41,134 nucleotides of DNA from NCBI GenBank assembly GCA_029260235.1, contig JAJDDP010000221.1, forward strand, positions 1 to 41,134, written 5' to 3'. The DNA comes from Phycisphaerae bacterium. GTDB lineage: Bacteria > Planctomycetota > Phycisphaerae > UBA1845. Of this stretch, positions 32,501 to 38,121 are shown one piece after another. The notes under the pieces were generated by a model, which saw nothing but the letters and a program-made list of their open reading frames with translations, ran no database searches and was not told where the DNA came from. The position numbers and the translations under genes were made by a program. Numbering within the stretch: position 1 is the stretch's first letter; each line of letters starts with the position of its first letter.

Positions 32501-34357
32501 CGTGCCGTTGGTGTTGCAATCCAGGCTGAAACCAGAGTCAATATCCAAATCATCGGGAATGGCGTTACCGTTGCAGTCTTCGCAATCGTCGGGTACGCCG
32601 TTAGCGTTCAAGTCGGTGCTGGTGGCGCTGCTAATATCACAAGGGTCAGCCGCGCCGTTGCTGTTGCAGTCTGGCTGGCAGTCATCGGGGATACCGTTGC
32701 TATCGCAGTCGGGGATTGCCCCGGTAAAGATGTCGCACACGTCGGGGATCAGGTTGACGTTGCAATCGCCCGAGCAGTCGTCGGGGATTCCGTCGCCATT
32801 GCAGTCGTTGCCCACCAGCTCGCAGGCGTCAGCCACCAGGTTGGCATTGCAATCCGGCTGGCAGTCGTCCGGCAGGTTGTTGGAGTCGCAGTCGTCGCTG
32901 AAACCCGAGGAGATGTCGCAATCGTCGGGGATGCCGTTGGTGTTGCAGTCATTATCGACCAGTTCGCAGGTAGGCCCGGTTAACTGCAAAGTGAAGTTGC
33001 CCGTGTTGCACGAGTACCCCGAAATGCGCACCAGATAGGTCGCACCGGCGGTGGCCGACCAAGATACCTCAGATTGCAGGCTGCAAAAGTCGTCGTTGCA
33101 GGCGATCTGATTGCCGGTCGTACCCGGGCAAGCGGAGTGGACCGAAAGCACCGTGTCATAGGAAGATCCGCATAGCGACACCGTGGCTGTCCCGCTCTGC
33201 GTAGGAGAGTAGGAATACCAGACGTCCGGGCAGAAGCTGGATGATCCGCAAGTCACCGCCCCATCGCCAGAAGCGCCGCTGGTGCTGCCACCAAAGGTGG
33301 CACCAGGACAGATCGCCGGGGCGAGCGTGCAGGAGTCCGCCGGCGGTCCGCCTCCGGCAGCGTCACAGACATCGGGTACGCCGTTGCCGTTGCAATCACC
33401 TTCGGAGATGACTTGGCAACTATCGGGCACAGTGTTTCCGTCACAATCTGAGTCGGCACCGGTGGCAATCTCGAATGAATCCCGCAGCCCATTGCCATTG
33501 CAGTCTTCGCCGGGTGGGATCGCTCCGTAGAGGGCGGCTGCCGTAGCCGCGTCGCCGTCGCTGAGGTGATCTACCTGGCCAATCAAGCTTTGCCACGCTT
33601 CGTTAGGCGGCAGCACCGTGATGGTGGGCTGCCCATTGGAACTAAAAGCAAACTGGCTGTAATGCATGACCGAATCGAAGTCGTATGTGCCGACTGTGCC
33701 AGCCTCGGGATGGATGTCAAAGTTGTGCTCGCGGCCCGATTGGATGTTGCCCCAGTTGATCTGCACGAAGCTCTCGCGGTCGGGACGAGACTGCTCGTGC
33801 CAGTAGCCCATGGCGTGGGCAAGTTCGTGGTCGATAATGAAGCGGTAGGACCAATTGAAGATACTGATATCCTGCCGTCCACCGATCATGCCCACATAGG
33901 ACCAGTTGCCGGTGCCGGAAAAGATGTGGATGTAGTTCGCATGCCCGGCCCGCTGGATGAAATTGACGCCCGACCGTGCTTCCCAGTCAGCCATGGCGTC
34001 AATGGCGCGCTGCTGGTTGCTGGCGCTGACGTTGCCGTCGAATTCGTAGGGGATGACGCCCAAGCCGTAAGCGGTCCAGAGATTGACCGCTGTTGTGCCG
34101 CGCTGCCCGATGGGCACCACCACGTCGCCCTCGATCAACTCGAAACCTTCGGGGATGCCGAGTTCTGCCTCGCTGAGCCCGCGATTCAATGTTCCTGGAA
34201 AGGAACTCGCATCGAGGGGATCCTTCTCAGGCCGTTCCAGTCGGCGGTCATCGATAACTTCTCCCGCTGAACCACCATCAGTCTGGGCGAAAGTGCGGTT
34301 GCCGCTCAGCAATAGCCCCAGAACCAATACTGCACCGATTCGATGCGTAGAAGTCAT
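26579..34357 (-). CDS. giant secreted astacin-type metalloprotease, multidomain
   Basis: 2592 aa; ATG 34357 follows AAAAGGAGAC. A signal peptide (1-25, ending FAQ) precedes an M12A astacin domain (about 85-285). The zinc signature is HELAHAMGYWHEQSRPDR (His177, Glu178, His181, His187) and the Met-turn is SVMHY (Met231). A PPC-like beta domain (~340-460) and about a dozen DCNxNGxPDxC calcium-binding repeats (~285-670) follow. Next come a right-handed beta-helix of the choice-of-anchor Q kind (~676-1300, starting RIYVDASAAG), a C-type-lectin-like domain (~1340-1500) and NHL-like FGPDGNLYV repeats (~1560-1860). A second beta-helix-like region (~1880-2480) leads to two dockerin-like calcium motifs at the end (DRNGIVSTGDAS, DQNDIVSTGDAS). 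It is therefore a surface or extracellular protease with adhesive and binding modules. It has no Cys-type sorting tail, unlike its neighbours. Confidence 0.88.
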   Translation of the reverse strand: MTSTHRIGAVLVLGLLLSGNRTFAQTDGGSAGEVIDDRRLERPEKDPLDASSFPGTLNRGLSEAELGIPEGFELIEGDVVVPIGQRGTTAVNLWTAYGLGVIPYEFDGNVSASNQQRAIDAMADWEARSGVNFIQRAGHANYIHIFSGTGNWSYVGMIGGRQDISIFNWSYRFIIDHELAHAMGYWHEQSRPDRESFVQINWGNIQSGREHNFDIHPEAGTVGTYDFDSVMHYSQFAFSSNGQPTITVLPPNEAWQSLIGQVDHLSDGDAATAAALYGAIPPGEDCNGNGLRDSFEIATGADSDCDGNTVPDSCQVISEGDCNGNGVPDVCDAAGGGPPADSCTLAPAICPGATFGGSTSGASGDGAVTCGSSSFCPDVWYSYSPTQSGTATVSLCGSSYDTVLSVHSACPGTTGNQIACNDDFCSLQSEVSWSATAGATYLVRISGYSCNTGNFTLQLTGPTCELVDNDCNTNGIPDDCDISSGFSDDCDSNNLPDDCQPDCNANLVADACELVGNDCNGDGIPDDCSGDCNVNLIPDVCDIFTGAIPDCDSNGIPDDCQPDCNSNGAADPCDISSATSTDLNANGVPDDCEDCNGNAIPDDLDIDSGFSLDCNTNGTPDECEPDCDANGVPDSCALAATSMDCNTNGIPDECDIADGILTDANTNGVGDNFEFRIYVDASAAGLNNGSSWTDAYVELQSGLAAAASIPCGLTELWVANGTYLPDGGYTPAGGVHVPGSGLRAPTFQLLDNVELYGGFAGTEALLSERLPDPDRSTLNPLVDSVLSGDLDGNDILDNQNSYNVLTGTGVSASGILDGFSVTHGNANVFTDNSLIDCAGAGLQIESGSPTVRNCVFSGNSAGFPVEATCGAGGGISIRGGGTPQILDCMFRQNVATTNAAGGGVFVSGTGTNPVFRRCEFIDNTAFQGGGLYVAGSSPIVEECIFTDNSVIGGEGSRGGGMASTGNSNASITGCTFTGNSAPESTFGGGGMSNDVGSNPTVTDCTFINNSAAANGGGMHNDTSASPTLTDCTFVGNTAGDDNGGGGGIATVSSSTTTLVDCSFVANEATGMAPADPNARPGGGAIYAANSQVIATNCSFASNTASANGDGGAVRVFDGSSASFTNCVFAGNESGVHGGAINMTCCMLPNDVTIANCTISGNTAASAAGGVHNGMGELSITNSILWGDSLQEVFLSGSTGNVSSSDLEGGQGGVFSNGGTLNWLAGNIAADPQFIGGPSGSWTANATYDPATGQTTLTDSGAGFTVDELAGTFLNPNTTQFLQTLIVSNTATEIVVWGDFSAEGVTGAAYQINDYHLRPLSPAIDAGTNSVVPEWLAASGGNGHAYQLMRAPQTSWDQAREIAATFWGNRSSHLAAITASEEQLFLNGLLDSTGIFYDVDITEIWIGGFQPEGTPEPDSGWEWITGEPWSWTNWSQFPSPAGQPNNSGGEEDLLSIWGPSLTANPEIDLGDWVDQDYPGVLDPNGLAFLVEFPDGAIDLDANPRVVDIPGFNGSTAIVDMGAYERQIPDCNTNGVDDGTDIAGGTSEDCNTNSIPDECEVSPVVETSEFQLLVSSSNTGSVFSYGADGTVLGAFATSAGTTLGMEFGPDGNLYVTKTSVAGRVDRFLGGNGALIDTFVPSGSEGLGQAFDLTFGPDDDLYVLDRTNATVHQYNGTTGAFVRVFVTSGSGGLATANGLVFGPDGNLYVANNTDPAVDGNVLRYSGLDGTFMDEFTGDVPGCPGDTSLCLAVPFDLTFGPDGNLYVLSNGNDTVLRYDGQTGTYFDRFVDAPSGGLIAPQGVAFGPDGNLYVADWNDAQGLVRRYNGVTGIYIDEVVPPGAGGLGDANNLLFLVDCNNNGIPDECEEDLNTNGVPDECETASFDTIWTGLGDGLNWEDPANWLPLRVPDNLPGNVPPESYLVTIGGPGSFEVDSCPDADCPAGTELESLTIGGDDALNTTALLLGETLTTSLGTSINAFGEIQLDENGASLGGGPVTIAAEGVLNANSGVAFGSILVPADVDNAGLINVSSLQGLTLGTGLAGNSFSNQPSGSLVNGSGAGTIVSADTVSQAGLIDMTGGSTLTFSNASLVNQSGATIDMTNATLDCPLGLQNEAGGTITGNGLANTIVGNVVNEGNIVFDFQSGSLLTIDGTLASTAGGVLGLDAPMGMGGGTLSGTAVEVSNWGRLELSGPADLSLSQGLTIDSGGVLEPTDISDALIDVLDVNIGSSTAVGGRLKLDHQMELIVGGDVVISDGPCADGSGFRGCSPPELAVSGDATVAVGGSITVGEFTGMLLDSSMPVQLAGDFDNQSQDNYRFDMDSGTLLMNGLLPQSFEVAGEDVGALPTGLQNNFAIGVLDIDASSEVTFSDLSDNDGLAQSPCGEALYVDTLVLGSGSTITLDNVRIYYQTLIDLGANSPSLVGCGELVQLGGCSTVAARSCSDHGAANRICLDMMGASTIEPRLSGITSVELDLDSGSATSAVVSCINNGAYGGVATVSQLGSTVTVDLSPALQDGDACTITLDCGASACVRGLAGDIDRNGIVSTGDASIIKPHFGQDATTAGAEFDFDQNDIVSTGDASIVKPLFGNTGPACP

Positions 34358-34527
34358 AGTGGTCAGTCTCCTTTTGATGACTCTAATTTGGACACAGCTC
34401 GAGTAGCCCGGCTTAAGCGAATCCCATCGTAGTAAATTGACAAGCGCGATACAATGCTGCCACCTTGTGGCATCTGGGAGGCACCGTTAAGGACAACAGG
34501 CGAAACTGGGTTTTCTTCCCTCGAAAA

Positions 34528-34556
34528 TCGACTTTTAGTTTTTTTCCGGGCATAAT
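34528..34556 (+). promoter_or_regulatory. candidate promoter of the sigma-kinase operon
   Basis: TCGACT (34528-34533), a 17-nt spacer and CATAAT (34551-34556) lie in the AT-rich part of the 247-nt divergent spacer. A small TGCCAC/GTGGCA hairpin sits at 34458-34472. No M41 element is present here. Confidence 0.4.
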
Positions 34557-34604
34557 TGAGTCTAATACGGACTGGGCGCGGTGCTTCGTTACTGACGGGC
34601 CAGG

Positions 34605-35186
34605 ATGATGACCGAAGGAACACCACTGAGCTTGCTTGATCGCATCCGCGATGAGGGCGATCAAGCTGCCTGGCGCGAGTTTGATGGTATCTACAGGCCC
34701 ATTCTGCGCCGCTATGCCCAGGCCTGTCGTATGGGGCCAGAAGACGTTGAAGATGTGGTGCAGCACTGCCTGGCAACTATCCACAAGCACATCGAGGAAT
34801 TCCAGCACGACGCCAAGATTGGTCGCTTCCGAGCTTGGCTGCGTAAGATCGTGACGAACCGCATACGCAACCTGGTGGCCGCTCGATCAATGCCGACAGC
34901 CAAGACATCCCAACTCGACGCCGCCCAGCATCGCGAAACGCTGCCCGAAAATGCATTCAATGAAATCTGGTGGAATGAACACCTGCGCTATTATCTTGAG
35001 GAAGTACGCGAAGATGTGAACGACAAGTCCTACCGGGCATTTCACTTGCACGTTATCGAGCAACAATCCGTCGAGCAGGTGTGTAGTCTGTGCGATTGTA
35101 CGCCCAATCAACTCTACAAGATCAAGTGGCGCATCACCCAAAAGCTGCGCGACAAAATGCGGGGGATGATCGACGATGAGCGATAA
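34605..35186 (+). CDS. ECF-like RNA polymerase sigma factor, kinase-linked
   Basis: A 193-aa sigma factor with region 2 (about 15-95: FDGIYRPILRRYAQ, DVEDVVQHCLATIHKHI, FRAWLRKIVTNRIRNLV) and region 4 (about 135-190: HVIEQQSVEQVCSLCDCTPNQLYKIKWR). It is paralogous to the sigma at 20141. Its last 11 nt overlap the start of the kinase gene, so the two are translationally coupled, the arrangement known for planctomycete ECF/Ser-Thr-kinase pairs. The downstream protein carries an HxxxCxxC zinc motif of the anti-sigma type, which suggests it binds and releases this factor. ATG 34605 or 34608 could start it; the ribosome-binding site is weak (CAGGA). Confidence 0.88.
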   Translation: MMTEGTPLSLLDRIRDEGDQAAWREFDGIYRPILRRYAQACRMGPEDVEDVVQHCLATIHKHIEEFQHDAKIGRFRAWLRKIVTNRIRNLVAARSMPTAKTSQLDAAQHRETLPENAFNEIWWNEHLRYYLEEVREDVNDKSYRAFHLHVIEQQSVEQVCSLCDCTPNQLYKIKWRITQKLRDKMRGMIDDER

Positions 35187-37692
35187 CGCCGGTGGCTGCC
35201 TAAGCCGCGAGACGATCAACGCCTACCACGCCAGGGATCTCGGTGACGACGAATTTACCTACGCCCAAGAGCATTTACGCCGCTGCCCAACGTGCGCAGC
35301 CTCATCGTCCAAGCTTCTGGCCGAGTGCGAGCAAGTCATCGACAGGTTGAAGCACTTGAAGGATGAATCGGACGATTCAGCTAGAGGTCCATCCCCGAGC
35401 AATCAATTCCCCGGCGACGAATCCCCTCCGTTTGAACTCGATGGAGATACGACCCAGACAGTCGAGGGTGGTACGCGAGCTCCTCGGTACCCGGAGGTTC
35501 CGGGCTATCGAATTGTCGGGGTCTTGGGACAGGGCGGCATGGGCATCGTCTACGAGGCCGTGCAGGAAAAACTGAGCCGCAGGGTCGCCCTCAAGCTCTT
35601 GCCACGGGTGATCAGCTCGGCCCATCGGACACTCGTGCAGCGATTCCGCCGCGAAGCCACCGCGGCAGCAAAACTTCACCATTCCAACATAGTCCCCATC
35701 TTTGATTTCGGCGAATCGCACGCAGGGTATTACTACGCGATGGAAATCCTGGACGGCCAATCGATGGGCAGCATCATCAAGCGAGTGGCCGCCATCGACA
35801 CACCTGTAGCAACGCCGACGGAGATTGCGTCGTTGGTGGGCGTTGGCGGCACAGCCTCCGCTGAACACTTGATAGAAATGGACAATACACCCACTTCGAC
35901 CCAACTGGACGCTTCGCTAACGGATTCGACGAGCGATTCTCGCGGCCGAACGTCAACGGGCAAATCGAAGCTGTACTACTACCAGGTGGCCAAGTGGGTC
36001 GCCGACATCGCCGACGCCCTACACTACGCCCATCTCAAGGGCATGATTCACCGTGACGTCAAGCCAGCCAACATCATGGTCTGCCAAGATGGGCGCGTGG
36101 TTCTCGTTGACTTTGGACTGGTGAAGGAATCAGCCGACGAGTCGGTCACCATGACGGGATCATTGCTGGGTACCTACCGATACATGAGCCCCGAACAAAT
36201 CGGGGCCAAGCGAATTAAGGTCGATGCCCGGACTGATGTTTATTCACTCGGGGCTACGTTGTACGAAGTGCTTACACTGCAGCCGGCGTTTGTTGCAGCC
36301 GAACAATCGGAGTTACTCGGGCAAATCCTCTGGCGCGAACCTGTCCCGCCGCGAAAACTCGCCCCATCCGTTCCCATCGACATGCAAACCATCTGCCTCA
36401 AAGCGATGCAGAAATCACCAGCTGAGCGTTACGCCAGCGCAGGTGACATGGCCAACGACTTGCGGCAATTCCTGGGCGATATGCCCATCAAGGCCCGGCC
36501 CGTTGGACCAATTGGGAGAACCACGCGCTACCTGCGGCGACACCCGTTGGCGACGGGATTATCGAGTGTGATTCTGATGCTGATGATTGCTCTAGGACTC
36601 AGTTCAACATTATTGACCAAGGCAGAAGAGAAGCAATATGCTGCTGAGAAGATGCAGCGCGTCGCAGAGGAGCAACGATTCAAGGTAACGCTTGACAAAG
36701 CCTGGGAGCTCGTGAGAAACGAGGAGTGGGAAAGCGCGGCTGCCGCTTACCGGGAAGTGCTCGGAGATAATCCCAATAACCTGCGAGCCCTAATCAACTT
36801 CGCCTACATGTTGAAGAACCAGCACTACGCTGACGGAAACAAGCGCTGGCTCAAGGAGGCGCTCGCCCTAGCAAATCGCGCGGTTCTTCTTGATCCCGAA
36901 AGAGCTGGAGCGTGGAACGCCAAAACCATCGCGTTGCGCGAACTGGGGCGATACGAAGAGGCGTTGGAGGCCTGCAACGCTGCACCCTCAGCAGGGCGCA
37001 ACTCGTGGGCCATCCTAGTCAACAAGGGAGGTCTCCTAGCAGCGATGGGCGATCTGGTGGCTGGGAAAGAGTTGCTGGCTGAAAGCATTCGTCTGGCTGA
37101 GTCCAGTGGGAAGAACCCCGACTTCCTCGCATTGCGGAACCTCGCTGCGATCCAACTCGCCCTAGGCGACTCCGCGGCATGGACCACACTTGAGGAGGCC
37201 GGCAAGTATGCTGGGAAGGCTATTGCGGGAATCGACTCGTTAGAGGCCTTGATGCAACTACGGGTTGAGGCACACCGTGATCCCCAGTTGGCCCTGGAGC
37301 GCGCGTCTTCCGCCGACAGAATGAGCGGAGAGGATCACAGGAATGTCGGCATCATTCGCGTGCTCGCCCTCGCTCGGCTCCTAAACGGTGACTATGATCG
37401 TGCAGCCATATCTGCGCGGCGGGTGCTTGAGCTTACGAAGGACGCGGACAAGTACGCTGGGTTGATCCTTGCAGTAGCGTTGGCCAAGGACGGCGACCTT
37501 CAGGGTGCCATACGGCTACGCTCGCTGCTTGCAAAGGAATTCGCTCTATCGGACCCTCAACCTGAAGCGTCTTGCACGCTCGAATCGCGAATGTTGTGGT
37601 GCCATACACAATCCGACCTCGATGCTCTTCGTCATGAGTTGGATGAGCTACTCGGCGCTGCCACGCCGTCCTTAGACTCGCCTGGTTCCTGA
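35176..37692 (+). CDS. zinc-finger / Ser-Thr kinase / TPR transmembrane regulator
   Basis: 838 aa. Residues ~1-60 carry a zinc anti-sigma-like motif His33-x3-Cys37-x2-Cys40 (HLRRCPTC). The kinase domain (about 108-435) is complete: glycine loop GVLGQGGMGIVYEA, Lys140 in VALKLL, catalytic HRDVKPANI (Asp294), DFG at 312-314, and YMSPEQ. A ~70-residue Ser/Thr-rich insert (about 205-262) interrupts the kinase domain before the helix preceding HRD. A transmembrane helix (about 461-480) is followed by a coiled coil and TPR-like repeats to the C-terminus (for example AWELVRNEEWESAAAAYREVL), presumably outside the membrane. Coupled to the sigma gene, it is probably a membrane-bound sensor that controls sigma by binding, phosphorylation or both. 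No regulated phosphosite can be named. Confidence 0.9.
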   Translation: MSDNAGGCLSRETINAYHARDLGDDEFTYAQEHLRRCPTCAASSSKLLAECEQVIDRLKHLKDESDDSARGPSPSNQFPGDESPPFELDGDTTQTVEGGTRAPRYPEVPGYRIVGVLGQGGMGIVYEAVQEKLSRRVALKLLPRVISSAHRTLVQRFRREATAAAKLHHSNIVPIFDFGESHAGYYYAMEILDGQSMGSIIKRVAAIDTPVATPTEIASLVGVGGTASAEHLIEMDNTPTSTQLDASLTDSTSDSRGRTSTGKSKLYYYQVAKWVADIADALHYAHLKGMIHRDVKPANIMVCQDGRVVLVDFGLVKESADESVTMTGSLLGTYRYMSPEQIGAKRIKVDARTDVYSLGATLYEVLTLQPAFVAAEQSELLGQILWREPVPPRKLAPSVPIDMQTICLKAMQKSPAERYASAGDMANDLRQFLGDMPIKARPVGPIGRTTRYLRRHPLATGLSSVILMLMIALGLSSTLLTKAEEKQYAAEKMQRVAEEQRFKVTLDKAWELVRNEEWESAAAAYREVLGDNPNNLRALINFAYMLKNQHYADGNKRWLKEALALANRAVLLDPERAGAWNAKTIALRELGRYEEALEACNAAPSAGRNSWAILVNKGGLLAAMGDLVAGKELLAESIRLAESSGKNPDFLALRNLAAIQLALGDSAAWTTLEEAGKYAGKAIAGIDSLEALMQLRVEAHRDPQLALERASSADRMSGEDHRNVGIIRVLALARLLNGDYDRAAISARRVLELTKDADKYAGLILAVALAKDGDLQGAIRLRSLLAKEFALSDPQPEASCTLESRMLWCHTQSDLDALRHELDELLGAATPSLDSPGS

Positions 37693-37913
37693 TAGCGAGC
37701 CAAGCTGTGGTAGCATGAGGCCGAGCACGGTTCCGGCCCCCTAGCAACTTGCACGAATCAATGAACCAACACCTCGTGTTCCCGATCCCGACGACACTCT
37801 GAACCACTCCAAGAGCTGAATTACTTCCGCCTGCCGATCGTCGACTCGGTCTTGGCTCGCCGCTACCAGGAATTCCAAAGATGATCCAAAGCCGGGCTGA
37901 TGTCGCGAAGTCT

Positions 37914-37954
37914 TGCATAAGAAGTGTCTGGGCACCCCGTACTTGACTGTGAAG
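37914..37954 (+). promoter_or_regulatory. M41 element copy 4 (candidate ECF-type promoter)
   Basis: TGCATAAGAA-N7-GGCA-N3-CGTAC-N7-TGAAG on the plus strand. It ends 31 nt before the ATG of an 18-codon ORF and 167 nt before the 990-aa surface-protein gene. It is the only plus-strand copy and has no sigma gene beside it on its far side; the kinase gene ends upstream. Confidence 0.65.
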
Positions 37955-37985
37955 GTACGGCAGAATCGTAGCCGGGAGGAGCGAG

Positions 37986-38042
37986 ATGCCTGATTCTTCC
38001 CTTCTGCAGCCGATCGATACGTCAAACTCGCCCCTCGCATAG
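37986..38042 (+). CDS. 18-codon leader ORF ahead of the 990-aa protein gene
   Basis: ATG 37986 has GGGAGGAG six nt upstream, a near-perfect ribosome-binding site. The peptide MPDSSLLQPIDTSNSPLA ends at TAG and is followed at once by C-T6. It could be a leader peptide in an attenuation-like arrangement or a decayed gene start. Its ATG is exactly 31 nt after M41, like two other copies. Confidence 0.35.
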   Translation: MPDSSLLQPIDTSNSPLA

Positions 38043-38121
38043 CTTTTTTGGCGCAACACGCCTCTTTGATCAGGTCTAGTAGGGCAGGAACCCAACAAAG
38101 GCTCATTAGAGGAGAATAACG

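Larger units (their letters stand above)
37693..38121. other. 429-nt intergenic region with M41 copy 4 and a short ORF
   Basis: It holds the 3' end region of the kinase operon, M41 copy 4 (37914-37954), an 18-codon ORF with a strong ribosome-binding site (37986-38042), a T6 run at 38044-38049 just after that ORF, and GGAGAA before ATG 38122. I see no clear terminator for the kinase gene. Confidence 0.5.

Noticed and set aside
32340..33000. Direct DNA repeats suggesting a tandem repeat or CRISPR-like array
   Set aside because: They encode the calcium-binding protein repeats in frame, with variable spacing and no unique spacers.
28224..33038. Many 60-240-codon plus-strand frames opposite the giant protease gene
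   Set aside because: They are antisense reflections of the repetitive DCNxNGxPDxC and beta-helix coding sequence, with low-complexity translations.
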